A DNA stretch of 64,000 nt from positions 124,001 through 188,000 of the forward strand of contig JAZGUH010000331.1 in the NCBI GenBank assembly GCA_037893225.1, in the 5' to 3' direction. Below the pieces are notes generated by a model. It saw only the letters and a list, made by a program, of their open reading frames with translations. It was not told the DNA's origin and ran no database searches. Below, one piece after another: positions 1 through 12,000 of this stretch (positions within the stretch are counted from its first letter, which is position 1; every line of letters begins with the position of its first letter). This DNA comes from Hippasteria phrygiana (Eukaryota; Echinodermata; Asteroidea; Valvatida; Goniasteridae). The position numbers were made by a program, and so were the translations under genes.

Positions 1-2
1 AA

Positions 3-416
3 AAGGAGCTGTTGGCCCAAGTTTTTGGGTTAGAGCGAAACCACCAGTATACCTATGGATGGAAAGTGGTGCTTTGGACAGACCATAAGCCTTTGGTGTC
101 CATAAGCCGCACACCACTTGCAGCAGCCCCAAAGCGGCTACAGCGCCTACTTATCAGACTGAAACAATACGACGTGGACAAATGCTATAAGCCAGGCAAG
201 AAAATGTATCTCGCCAATACATTGTCATGTGCGTATCTCAAGAACAATGAACGTTCTTCAGTTGAGGCAGAGACGGAAAGCATTCACGTGATCGATGAGC
301 TTCCCATCTCAAAGAAAACCTATGAGCTAATCAAACGTGCCACCGAAGAAGATAAAAGCATGCAAATAGTCAAGGGCTTCATCTTAATTAATGAGCTGGC
401 CAGACAACAGAAATGA
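3..416 (+). pseudogene. Gypsy RNase H domain, C-terminal part and linker
   Basis: The frame is open from the window edge; an AAG-GAG-CTG start (KELLAQVFGLER) precedes the first possible initiator, so the domain is cut by the window and not truly started there. Residues read WTDHKPLVSI, then APKRLQRLLIRLKQYDVD and KPGKKMYLANTLS. These match the C-terminal RNase H region of gypsy polyproteins, where the last motif is usually ADTLSR; here the D is N. The frame runs into the linker and stops at 416. The continuation lies in frame 1 from about 391, so a frameshift falls near 395-405. Confidence 0.88.
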
Positions 417-708
417 GCTGCCAGCTGAAGCACGTCCCTACGTCAGCATCTGCGATGAACTAACACACCAGGACGGTATCATCTTTCGCGGTACACGATG
501 TGTCATTCCAAAGACAGCTAGGCCACGAGTGCGTGAGCGATTGCACAGTGCACATACTGGAGTACAAGGCACACTCAGGAGAGCATGAGACTTGACAGAC
601 TACATCTCCACCTATGAAACCTGCAACAAATATCAACCAAAGTAGCGGAAAGAACCACTCATATCACATGATATACCAGACCGTCCCTGGCAGAAAATCG
701 GCATAGAT
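391..708 (+). pseudogene. Gypsy integrase N-terminal zinc-binding domain, damaged
   Basis: Frame 1 gives LPAEARPYVSICDELTHQDG, then IFRGTRCVIP and LHSAHTGVQGTLRRA, the usual approach to the H2C2 zinc finger (HSAH provides the histidines). A TGA follows at 586, and about ten residues that normally link to the cysteines are missing. The cysteine end reads YETCNKYQ, where the family normally has CEIC, so one zinc ligand is a tyrosine. A further stop precedes RKEPLISHD. The same frame reaches WQKIGID, whose aspartate (codon 706-708) is the probable first catalytic Asp of the DDE triad. Another frameshift follows. Confidence 0.8.
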
Positions 709-713
709 AATCG

Positions 714-1079
714 GTGGATAACATGGATTACCTGTGCAGTGTAGACTACTTCTCCGACTGCTTTGAAATAGACAGTCTACCCCATAGCAAAGATGCAAAG
801 GCTGTCATCAAACGCCTCAAACGCCACTTCGCTACACAGGGCATACCGGACACAGTATATTTGGATAATGGACTACCCTTCAGCTCCAAGGAGTTCCTTG
901 ATTTTGCAAATGAGTATGAGTTTGACAACATCACCAGCTCTCCAGAGTATCCCCAGAGCAATGGTAAAGTAGAAAGTGTCGTCAAAATCGCGAAGAGACT
1001 CATTTTCAAAACAAATGACAGTCACAGAGACACTGCCTCGCTCTGTTGGCTTGGAGAAACACCCCAACTGAGGGTATGA
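714..1079 (+). pseudogene. Gypsy integrase catalytic core
   Basis: Integrases of this family join element DNA to the host genome using a D,D-35-E triad. This frame holds DYLCSVDYFSDCFEID, then VYLDNGLPFSS and PQSNGKVES. From the Asp of LDNG to the Glu of KVES there are exactly 35 residues, the canonical spacing. The first Asp lies upstream in another frame (codon 706-708). The frame ends LRV-stop at 1079, but shifting by one nucleotide continues as TPTEGMNISLAQRLYGRRTK, so this is a frameshift, not a domain end. All three catalytic codons survive although the protein cannot be made. Confidence 0.9.
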
Positions 1080-1383
1080 ATATCTCCCTAGCCCAGCGTT
1101 TGTATGGACGCCGCACTAAAACCAACCTGCCCACAATGTCATACCTGCTGATTCATCACAGAAAACCCAACGGGATGTTCACATGAAAAAGAACATCAAG
1201 CAAGCCATGCAAAAACATTATTTTGACAGACATGTCAGAGTGCTACCCGATCTCCAAGCAGGAGACACTGTGCGCATACTTCCCAAAGCCAATTCCAAGA
1301 TCTGGGAGAAAGCGGAAGTGCAGAAGCAGGTCAACATCCGATCATATAATGTGGTCACAGAGGATGGTCGCAAGTACCGCTGA
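1050..1383 (+). pseudogene. Gypsy integrase tail and C-terminal domain
   Basis: After the frameshift at about 1060 the reading AQRLYGRRTKTNLP is the typical gypsy post-core segment. A stop and another shift lead to the frame of 1183-1383: QAMQKHYFDRHVRVLPDLQ, then GDTVRILP and YNVVTEDGRKYR. This is the small SH3-like integrase C-terminal domain. It ends at a TGA (1381) where related proteins continue with an Asn/Arg-rich tail, so the true end may have been a little further on. Confidence 0.78.
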
Positions 1384-1934
1384 AACTGCAAACACCTTAG
1401 GAGTACGCAAGAAAGCTACATCCCACCATAGTCGAACCACATATTCCTATGCAGGACAAACACGCAGACACACAGAGCAACAAAACACACACACACACAG
1501 CAACAAAATGCAAAAGAACCTACACGATGCAGCACACGCGAACGAAAACCACCTAGCTACTTATAGGACTGTGTTACATGAACTCAGAACAGCAAGGACT
1601 AATCTTGTTATCAAGAACTGCTCTAATGCCTCCATTTATTATACAACCCATTTGTGTATAAAAATACATGTACATGTAGACATAATAGACAAGCCAACAT
1701 AAGAAAACCAAGTTATTTTTTAAAAGCCAAATTACAAGGATAATGAACATGTTTATGAAGCAATGTAACAATAAAGCAATGTAACATTTTATGTCAAAGA
1801 AGAGTAATTGTTTGTTTGGTATTTGTTGGTTTTTTTTGCTGAAAAACAAACAAACAAAAAGAAGAGAGAGAAGATAAAGGCCTGTTTTTGTAGTAAGAGT
1901 AGTAACTTTTTTGTTTTTTTTAAAGAAGGAAAGA
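1384..1934. other. Gypsy 3' non-coding region and polypurine tract
   Basis: This stretch holds no domain I can recognise. It contains CACACA and AACAAAC simple repeats, T-rich segments and a purine-rich tract ending AAAGAAGGAAAGA just before the putative LTR at 1935. That is where plus-strand priming would occur in an LTR element. Confidence 0.45.
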
Positions 1935-2095
1935 TGTTACGATAGTGTTATAGCGCCCCTCTATAAGTTGATTGATGCATGTGCATGTACTGTGGGAGTC
2001 GACATCTTACGAATAAAGCATAGAAACAACGCAGTAGATTTGTTCTCATAAATCCTCCTCTGAACTGTGATTTATTTAAGCTGTAGTAAGCCAAA
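1935..2095 (+). repeat. Probable short 3' LTR of the gypsy element
   Basis: The segment starts TGTTACGATAG directly after a polypurine tract. It has a TATA-like CTCTATAAG (about 1960) and an AATAAA signal at 2012-2017. It may end near AAAACA at about 2095. The start agrees with gypsy LTRs that begin TGTTACG. The right boundary is a guess because the 5' LTR is outside the window. Confidence 0.45.
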
Positions 2096-2883
2096 ACATA
2101 TTAAACGTACTGTGGACGTTTAATGTGGTCGTACTGTGGACGTTTGATGTAGCTGCGCAGTAACAGTGTTGGATTTTGATTTTGTGGCTGTATGTTTTGT
2201 TTGACATTTCTAAACAATGGGGTATGGAGGTAGAACAAACAATTGAATAAACAGCTTGTGTGGTGTCTATAATATTTCTAAGGAACACTTACATTGAATA
2301 ATGTATGTTGCACAACTAGGGCTTGAATATTTTGCATGTGAATACAGTAGTTGGATTGTGACGAGATAGTACTGTGTCCCAACACTGTTCATGCTTTGCA
2401 TTTGCCAAGTGTACCCACTCAATCAAAACCCAAAAGCTAATAAGAGGGTGTTGGAGTTTGACGGGTTGTGTATTGTTATGGCAAATGGGCTGTTGGAGTT
2501 TGATGGGTTGAGGAAGGTTTCTAGTAAAAAATGCTTAGGGAGTTAAGAAATTCAAAAATGGTTTCAAATGAAAGCAATTTGAATTTCAAGGATTTCAAGA
2601 CATTAGGTCTCGATCCTCAAGTACAAGCCAATTACTTTTGTTCATCAGCATGACACACACGGGTGGCTGACCAAAATAGCACAAGTTTTCATTTTGTGTA
2701 TTTGCAACATTTAGAAAACTCAAACATAACTTCAAGTGGTTAAAAATCTAAGGTCAACTGTAGTCAAAACAACCTGCAGAGTCAACAAATCATATGAATG
2801 TAGCTGGCGTATCACTGAAATTGCAATGACAAAATGTCAATGCTGGTTACCAAAAAATCTGGTTATCATATATGCATGTACAT
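2096..2883. other. Intergenic / possible TMEM248 3' UTR
   Basis: No gene is seen. A short direct repeat (GTACTGTGGACGTTTRATGT) occurs twice near 2108-2150. On the minus strand this would hold the TMEM248 3' UTR. No canonical AATAAA is visible on that strand between 2300 and 2883; the nearest is around 2071, inside the putative LTR. Phrases like TTTGAYGGGTTG at 2455-2515 recur at 7800-7945, so a low-copy repeat is present. Confidence 0.4.
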
Positions 2884-3072
2884 TCATTCCAAGGAAGATG
2901 CATCTGAAAGAATGCTCCTCATACAAACCTTTTTCTCTGTAGAACCATTGTGCACATTTCTCAGCTTCGTCGGTGGTCCTTTTACTAGTGCATAGCAAAC
3001 CCACATGATCACCATGACAAACATGAAGTAGCTAGTGTACATCAGATGCAGGTTGATGAGTGACTGTTCGGC
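2884..3072 (-). CDS. TMEM248: TMEM248 coding exon 5 and stop
   Basis: Acceptor TTTCCAACAG, then 63 codons including TGA at 2886-2884. It encodes AEQSLINLHLMYTSYF and the second membrane helix MFVMVIMWVCYALV, then KGPPTKLRNV. The cytoplasmic tail ends STEKKVCMRSILSDASSLE. This is the best-conserved part of the family and the anchor of the assignment. Confidence 0.95.
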   Translation of the reverse strand, partial: AEQSLINLHLMYTSYFMFVMVIMWVCYALVKGPPTKLRNVHNGSTEKKVCMRSILSDASSLE

Positions 3073-6000
3073 CTGTTGGAAAGAAATTAATACACCACTT
3101 AAACATTGCAGCAGGTCTACGATGACCCTATTTCAGCGAACTGCACAGAATTAACACAGCTGGAGCTTGAAAAAGATCTTCACTTCCAATTTCGCTAAAA
3201 CTAACATGGCCTCAATTTCCACCAATCAATGCTGGGCTTTCTCTAATAAAGGGGCTTCAGAAGAAAGGCTTTGGATCTTAGTCACATCTATGCCCATGAT
3301 TTCAATATGTTTAAATGATTTTGAAAGAAAAAACGTTTAGTAATCTAAACGTTTGAACAAAACCTTCACAGTAAAATTTGGACTATATCCTTTTTCAAAG
3401 TAATTTCCTAGCCTTGCAAATTCCTATGGTAATCAATGAGAGAGACTGGGATTGCGGGTAACACCATGTGAAATAAATCTCTTCTAGGAAGAAGTGTGGT
3501 TCTGAAAAGAACCGGGATGAGTGTGTAACTCGACGTTTCGGACAGTGTGCTCTGTCCGTCCTCAGGAGTGTGAGTGATGTGATGTGGAGATGCTGCAGCT
3601 TTTATGCCTTCTGGGTGCCTATAGTCGGGTGTGATGACTGGATGTTGTTGTGTGCATTGGGGTGTGGCAGTAGCTTGTTGGGTGGCGTGGGTGTAGGATG
3701 TGTGGTGCTTGAAGAGTTGGGACCAAATGTCGTTCATGTGGAAACTGTGTTGTGTTTGCGTATTTCTATGGCCTCTCTGATGCGTCTTGGGTGCCAGAAT
3801 GTGACTGATATGAGGCGATGATCTTGGCTTGGTTCGAACCATTCCAGTTGATGCGGTGGTCGTGTTCGTGTGAGTGTTTGATGATTGCTGACTTGTCTAT
3901 TTCTCCTTTCCTGCCGTGTGCTTGGTGTTCCTTGAGTCTTGTGTTGAGGTCTCTGCCGGTTTCTCTGATGTATACCTTTACCGCATTCACAGGGAATGCG
4001 TCAGACGCCTGCCTTGGTGTTTGGGTCTTGTTTGTCCTTGTGTGTCTGTAGTTGAGCTTGGACCTTGTCTGGTGCTGTGTTGAAGACCTTGATTTGAGCT
4101 TGGCTGAAGATGCGTTGTAGCTTGTGGAAGAGGTGACCGATGTACGGGAGTGTGACTGTAGACTTGAATTGAGGGCGCTGTTCAGGTGGGGTGGAGGGCT
4201 TGGGCTTGTTGGTGTTGACGCTGTTGTATCTGTTGAGCTTGAGTGATGTCTTGATGTGGTGGAGTTCTTGACCTAGGCTGGCCTGGTCGCAGGTGTTGTA
4301 GGCTCGGCGTACCAGGGTGTTGCATACTGATGACTTGAAGCATGGATGGTGGAACGAAGAGCTGTGGGGATAGCGGTCTGTGTGTGTGGGCTTCAACACC
4401 CGCTGCTTCCAGATCTCACGTGGCGAGCACAACGACAGACCCTGGTCCAAGGGGTTGGGCACCAACAAAAGAGATTGTAACGAAAGAGATTCCTGTTGCG
4501 CCCAACCACCCATGACCAAACCTTACCTCAGCAACAATGTGATTTTTTACCAGCACACAGTCGTCAACACCAGTCATCGTACTCTCACCGCCCAAGAAAC
4601 CAAGATCTTGTCCAAGGGAATGAACTTCGCTCTCACTCCACACAGTATCCCTGTGGAAGACATCATCCAGTTCGTGGAACCAGCCCTCAAACACCTAGAC
4701 AAGACAACCGCCAACGAAGTCTGCATCCAAGTCCAGAAAACCCTCAAGAATGCCAAGCCCCCAAACCCAACACAACCAAGAGTGAACGAGCCGCCATCCG
4801 CAGCCTTTCTCAACCTGTATAGACATCTCAGACCATCTAGCTCCTCCTGCCCAAGATTCTTTGGTCAACCAAAGATCCACAAGCCCGACATCCCCCTTCG
4901 CCCGATCGTTGCCTCCCGTGGTTTGCCCACCTACAACACAGCTAGATTCCTCACCAAGATCCTGCATCCACTTGTTGGTCATACACCACACCACATCTCC
5001 AATTCCAGCCAGTTCGTGGACATCATCAAGAACATCAGACTCAAGCCCACCGACATACTTCTCAGCTTCGACGTGGTCTCCTTGTTCACCAATGTTCCCA
5101 CCCAAGAAGCCTGCCTCATAGCCAAGGAACGCCTCCAACACGACCCCGAGCTCCAGGACAGAACCGACCTATCCCCAGACCAAATTCAAGACCTCCTCCA
5201 TATTTGCGTCTCCTCCACTTGCTTTAAATGGAGAGACTAGTACTATGAACAATCCACTGGGGCCGCCATGGGATCTCCTCTATCCCCGGTCCTGGCGGAT
5301 TTGTCCATGGAGAAATTCGAACTCATCACCATCGAGTCAGCTGATCTACGTCCTGACCTGTGGCTACGCTACGTTGATGACACCTTCGTAGTGTGGCCAC
5401 ACGGCACAGAAAAACTGCAGATTTTCCTAGAGCACATCAACAGCCAACACCCACTCATCAAGTTCACCATGGAACAAGAACAGAACAACTCCATCGCTTT
5501 CCTTGACGTCAAGCTCACCCGCAGACCAGATGGCACCATATCACACACAGTCTACCGCAAGCCCACACACAGTCTACCGCAAGCCCACACACAGAGACGC
5601 TATCTCCACAGCTCTTCGTTCCACCATCCACGCTTCAAGTCATCAGTATGCAACACTCTGGTATGCCAAGCCTACAACACCTGCGACCAGGCCAGCCTAG
5701 GTCAAGAACTCCACCACATAAAGACATCACTCAAGCTCAACGGATACAACAGTGTCAACACAAACAAGCCCAAGCCCTCTACCCCACCTGAACAGCGCCC
5801 TCAATTCAAGTCTACAGTCACACTCCCGTACATCGGTCACCTCTTCCACAAGCTACAACACATCTTCAGCCAAGTTCAAATCAAGGTCTTCCACACAGCA
5901 CCAGACAAGGTCCAAGCTTAACTACAGACACACAAGGACAAACAAGACCCAAACACCAAGGCAGGCGTCTACCGCATTCCCTGTGAATGCGGTAAGGTAT

Positions 6001-9000
6001 ACATCAGAGAAACCGGGAGAGACCTCAACACAAGACTCAAGGAACACCAAGCACACGGCAGGAAAGGAGAAATAGACAAGTCAGCAATCATCAAACACTC
6101 ACACGAACACGACCACCGCATCAACTGGAACCAAGCCAAGATCATCGCCCTAGTCACATTCTGGCACCCAAGACCCATCAGAGAGGCCATAGAAATCCGC
6201 AAACACAACACAGTTTCTCAAGACATCGGATTCCACATCAACGACATTTGGTCCCAACTCTTCAAGCACCACACATCCTACACCCACGCCACCCAACAAG
6301 CTACTGCCACACCCCAATGCACACAACAACATCCAGTCGTCACACCCGACTAGGCACCCAGAAGGCATAAAAGCTGTCGCATCTCCACATCACATCACTC
6401 ACACTCCTGAGGACGGACAGAGCACACTGTCCGAAATGTCGAGTTACACACTCATCTCGGTTCTTTTCAGAACCACACTTCTTCCTAGAAGAGATGTATT
6501 TCACATGGTGTTACCCGCAATCCCAGTCTCTCTCATATCGCACCCACCATGCAAAGCTTCAATTCGTATATATGGTAATCAAGTTCTTCACGGAGAGAAA
6601 ACTTTGTCTTAAAAAGTGATTGAATATTATTTTCCTGTAACTAAATATGCTTTGTTACAATGAGTAGAGAAACTGAAGTGGTTACATTAATCAAAAACAA
6701 ACATTCATTCATATTGGGCTGTATTTTAATGATGAGCTCCTGAGTGTAAATGAAGTGCTGTACTCACATCATCCCAGCAGACAACTACAAGGCAATAGAC
6801 CAATTCATTAAGCTCTGCTCCTTGACATATTGATCAAGCACAGCTGCAACTGTGGTCCAACAAATGTCAAACGTGACGGACGTGTGGCGTGCATGGCAGT
6901 GATAGGTCGATACATCGGGTGGTGGTGCTTAATGATGGATTGGTCTACTGAGCTTAGATATCAGATAGATGTCACTTACACTGGAAAAACTCACACTGAA
7001 TATGCATAATCTTTCCTCTCACATATAGTGTAGTCTATACAATCTCGAGTAGACCACATACATACCGTTTCCACTCTCACTGAGACTCACTCAAAAACAT
7101 GGCCTATTCACAATTTACACACACACCCAAGTGTGTAAACACCGACAATCGCGGACCTCCTATTGTCCCTCTTAACTTTTTCGGAAGGCCTCCCATATGT
7201 TTTGTACACGATTTTCAATCGTGGACCTTGACACAATCGTGGACCCTATTGTCCTCTTTGTTAAAGGTCCACGGTTTGAATAGCTATACAAACTCACACA
7301 CACCACTAACCAGCTAAACCTGTGAGGTTTTAAAGCTAAAGCAACTATAAACTGTCAGCATTTGCAAAGGGTTGAAGACGCTCTGTACTTACAGAACTCA
7401 GCATAACAGTGAGACGTGGATCAAACTTATGTTTAGCATGAGCTACTGTTCCCTGTTTACACCAGGTGTCCAAGGACTGATCTTTGGGTCGTACACTCAT
7501 CCAGGCTGTGCTATTCTCATGGTGCGAGTCGGTGGTATTGCACGATGCTGGCTGCCTGAATTCAAGATTTTAAGAATGTCGGACAGATTATCAGGACAGA
7601 TTATCCTTAACAAATTTTTCCTAGGTCAGGGTATCCTGTAAATTAACTCTTCTATATGCATTTGCCCTCCAGATCCCGCATACTTTGAGTACACATTCAA
7701 ATAGCCTGGGAATTGTCTATAAAGGCATGTGAACACAACCAACATATCCCGAGTGTGAGACTAAAAGCTACACCAAGATTTTCAGACTCCAACACCATGT
7801 TGTGTTGAAGTCTGATGGGTTCAGGACTGTAACCCCTTGGCACCATTACTTTCCATGGAGCTACCGTATGCCACAATTTGTCCAAGTCCAAAGAATGTGC
7901 CATATGTATACTGCACAGTGTTGAATTTTGACAGGTTGAGGACACTTTCTTGTAAATATGCCTAGGGGGGTAGGGTTTGAAATGGGTTTTGACTAATGGC
8001 AAATTCTTCCTTGTCTAAAACTGAAATGTCTCTTAGTGTACTCTTTCCACAATAATAATAATATCATGTTACATGTATTCCGGCTGTCATGGCTGTAGTA
8101 TTACATCTGATACATGTCCAATCATTTTGAACAGGCTGCAATGGCAACACTCTAACATACTTGCAGGTAAGGTGTACTGTAGACTTTTAATTTATGAGCT
8201 TAAACAACCCTTTTTAGCATGCAAACATCACTGTTCACACATAATACAATGGGCTTAAAGAACGGTTGACTGCAGAAGAATTTCTGCCAATACGTACATA
8301 GCTTGATGTTTTTTAAGCTGCCATGTGTCAGTGTTACCAATACTTTGGCTTAGCATGTACACGTACATTATGAAAATTTGCTCTGTGATTGAGAATTTCA
8401 AAGCGAAAAAGAGGCAATTTCTATATAAGCATATAGTTTCATTGGGTGTGATAACTAGTGTTAACATTAACTAGTGTGTGCTCCCTGAACAAAAACCTAT
8501 AAAGCTAAAATTATTGTACCTTGACCCTAACAGAATTACTCATCACACAATGGTAATTGTGTTCTACGTACTTGGTGGTGGGAAAAACTGAAGATGAGCC
8601 AATCAGCATGAGACACGTCTGCACTACAACGTGACATTTTGTAGGGTCTTTACACTGTTGGGGCTTCAGGGGTTGGGGTAACTCAAACTGTACACTGACC
8701 ATCTCATCAGAACCTGAAATAAGTTCAACATGATTATTAACAGAAAAAATACTAAAAGTAGTTGGGAGTTTGTTGCAACTTGGACAGTTTATCAGGTGCA
8801 ATCCTTTTTTATGGATGATTCTAAGGAAGCTTTATACAGGGCATCAGGAATATTTCTGCATTTTGATTCCAAAAAGAAAGTGTTGACATATTTTTGAAAG
8901 ACTAGGATGAAATCAAGATCCTCTCAAATGTCAATTTGGCTCTGCCTTTGGGTCATTACAGCATTGTGAGACACTGACCTTAGAACCCTAACCCTGCCAG

Positions 9001-12000
9001 ATGCAGCACATGTGTGCTGACAGCTCCATTTTGCTGGACTCTCCACACAAGTCAATGTGACAAAGTATGTAATCTGATGTATCTGGCAGGGTTCTAGCAA
9101 ATGTGCCCTGGAGGGTTAGGGTTAATCTGTATACATACTTCTGTCTTACTATCATATTCTGACAGTGGTGGAGTCGAGACCTACAATCCAAGTACCAAGT
9201 TTTCCGAGTATGTACATTTAGAGCTGAGTACAGGCCGAGTCAGAGTACATTGATGATCGAGTCCTGGGCCAAAAAATTCGAGTCCTGGGCCATAAATTCG
9301 AGTCCTGGGCCATAAATTCGAGTCCTGGGCCATAAATTTGAGTCCTGGGCCATAAATTCGAGTCCTGGGCCATAAATTCGAGTCCTGGGCCATAAATTCG
9401 AGTCCGAGTTTTTCAGGGTCTGAGTATGGGCCGAGTACGGGTACATAAACAGTCGAGTAAGGGCCGAGTAGGAGTACAGCATATGAAACAAAAATGCCAA
9501 TTTGAAGTTCAAAGTGGTTCCGGACATTTCTGATATTCTAAGACCACAGTGCTTCCCACTGGCAAAATATTCTTTGTGGTCTTGACATTGCAGACATTTT
9601 TACTTTGCTTATTAGCGGATTTGTTTTGGAAATTTCAAGTACGTATACGTACAAACAATGTCAGTAATATTCATGCTATAGCATGCACGCTTGTTTGCAT
9701 GCCTCGCAGGTTTCCATCTTGGATACTAGCTAGATCATGTACACCAGACATAGCTTTTCGTGGGCACTCCATAATGCGTTAAGGCTGTTTGATATGACGA
9801 TATTTCCCGATATTTCGATATTTTTTTCGTATGGAAAATCGGCATGGCATGCATTGTAAATGTACAATGACCAATGTACATTTGTACAATGGCCATCTAA
9901 TTATGTACACAAGACATACAATATGATCATTTTTTACAGCTCACGTGTGATCGTCCATGGTAATAATTATCAGCTGTTACTAATCAGAAATTCCGAAATA
10001 GAAACCAATGCTTGTCTTTCTAGAGTTCCGTAAAGAAGCAAACTGAAGGTAAATGTTCAGTACTCCAACTACTCAATGAGTGAAGCCTTGTCAACCCAGC
10101 CCCGATCTTGGCGGCCCCGATATAAAAAAATGTGCGGACCCGAGCTCAATCCCCGGGCGTGCCTGAGCTCAAACCTCAGCAGGCCTAATCCCGCTGGCCC
10201 AATCTCACGATGCCGTGGTGACTACCATCATATATTTTTTTTATTCCGTCATTCTTCCGTAAAGGAAAAAGTGACGTCATCACGATAATATCGAATATCG
10301 CGATATTTTTTGCCGATATTGCGGTTTCAAAATAAATGGATATCGAACAGCCTTATAATGCGTACATGTACGTGTACTTTCGAGTCCGAAGGTGCAGTAT
10401 TGAAAGATGAAATAATTGATTGTATTTGTGAGTATGGGTAACAAAATGCCGAGTCCGGATACGAGTCAGAGTACAAAAAGGTGAGTATGTGCCGAGTCCA
10501 TTTTTTCCCCCGAGTTCTGAAAATTAAGTTCGGCCCGAGTACTACTGGTACTCGAGTGCTCAAACAGTGTATTCTGAGAGGTGAATGGAAAGCTAATGGG
10601 CATCTCATTAAAATGCTGATGAGGCAAATTAAAAGTAAAGATTAGAACATTTTTACATAGCACCTGTTACATGTACATGTAGCTACAATACAGGAATTAA
10701 AGTACGATGACCCAATATTTATAAGTAAGTGCATCTTTTTCAAATGATGTACGGCTGACCATCACTAGAAATTTATACAAAAATTCAACTTTTCTTGAAA
10801 ATGACAGCACACCAGGTGCCATGATTTCACTAACAGTCAAGTAAGCTATTTCATAATAATTCATTGGTTTTGTTTTTGATGATTGCAAATGTTGTATATG
10901 ACCCAGGCAAAGTTCTGTTTCGGGCTGGGGTACTCAGCATACATGTACATGACATCAGGTCTTTTCACACTAAAGCGCCGAACCCCGGGACGAACTTGCC
11001 CCGGGGCCGTCCTGGCAATTTTACCCCCCCCCCCCCTGAGTTCAACCCTGCGTCGTTTAACACTCGTTTCGTGCAAACCTACCTCAGCCAACCCCGGGGC
11101 CAGGCGTGCTCGCCCCGGGGTTGGGCATGAACGTTTCACACTCCGCTCTATTTTCTTCAGTATTGTCTTCTCCATGATTATTGAACTGTGTACGACTATA
11201 CAAATTACCCGTGGTGTGCTGCACTTTCGGCCAAGCTGTACGATTAACAATAGCGCGCGCTTTGACGTGACCTTTGGTCCTCTTTTGTAAATTACGTCGG
11301 GACCACCCGTTTCTCAACCCGGGTTGTACGAAACCCCGCACGCGTGGGTGAGAATGTGTGACAGGGCTACCCCCGAGATCGGTCTTGCTCGGGTTGAAAA
11401 ATCTCACCCCTGGCCTGAAGCAGGGGCGAGTTCGGAGCAGGGGTGAGTTCGCCGCAGGGGTGAGTTCGCCGCAGGGGCGAGACCAATCTTGGGGGTGGCC
11501 CCGGGACGAAAATGGCTTAGTGTGAAATTTTGCACATTGCCACCCCAAGATTTTGTCTAGTGTGAAAAGGCCTATACATTATTTTGCACATTTTCTGTTG
11601 TCTGTCAAATTAAGTTCGTTGAAGACATTCGCATAATACTCAGATTACATATTAGCTGATCTGATACAGGTTTAAAAGCATTTAAAAACTGTCGTTCAGT
11701 TGACAGACTCTTGACTATTACGAACCGTAAAACTTTACAAAGTATGAATTAGTCATAACTAGCATTCCCGTTGGCTCTTGATTGGCCCTTGTGCTTTACC
11801 AGTACAATGTACAAGATTTACTATGCAAAATGACCCATATACCATTACCTAACATTTCTATTAACATCCCATGGTGTTCATAGTTACATCCATCTACATC
11901 CGACCACATCCACAGATCCGACTTTCATCCACATCCTTCAAAGCTTCAACATTTTACCCTACATGTGGCTGGATGTTGTACTGTTATACAGGAATTCTTA

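Larger units (their letters stand above)
1..2095 (+). mobile_element. Ty3/gypsy LTR retrotransposon, decayed 3' half
   Basis: The window opens inside the pol gene of a Ty3/gypsy element. The order RNase H, H2C2 zinc-binding domain, integrase core, integrase C-terminal domain, purine-rich tract and a TGTTACG-starting putative LTR is the normal gypsy order. At least three frameshifts and several stops separate the blocks, so this copy is dead. The upstream half (gag, protease, reverse transcriptase) lies outside the window. It sits about 0.8 kb beyond the 3' end of the minus-strand TMEM248 gene. Family-level assignment is firm; the clade is not decided. Confidence 0.88.
3436..6536 (+). mobile_element. 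Penelope-like retroelement with inverted arms, in TMEM248 intron 4
   Basis: A Penelope-like element (reverse transcriptase plus GIY-YIG endonuclease) fills most of the 4.3-kb last intron of TMEM248, antisense to the gene. A full-orientation copy (about 4394-6536, plus) is joined head to head to a 5'-truncated copy (4393-3436, minus). The two share about 0.95-kb arms: left 3436-4393 and right 5581-6536. Inverted partial copies are a known habit of Penelope elements. Both copies are broken. Confidence 0.88.

Noticed and set aside
714..1079. Active or domesticated integrase gene
   Set aside because: Catalytic codons survive but three frameshifts and stops separate them, and flanking gypsy domains are also broken.
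9181..9527. Minus-strand frames rich in GPGLEFMAQDSNLWPRT
   Set aside because: Translation of the 20-bp minisatellite; no coding evidence outside it.
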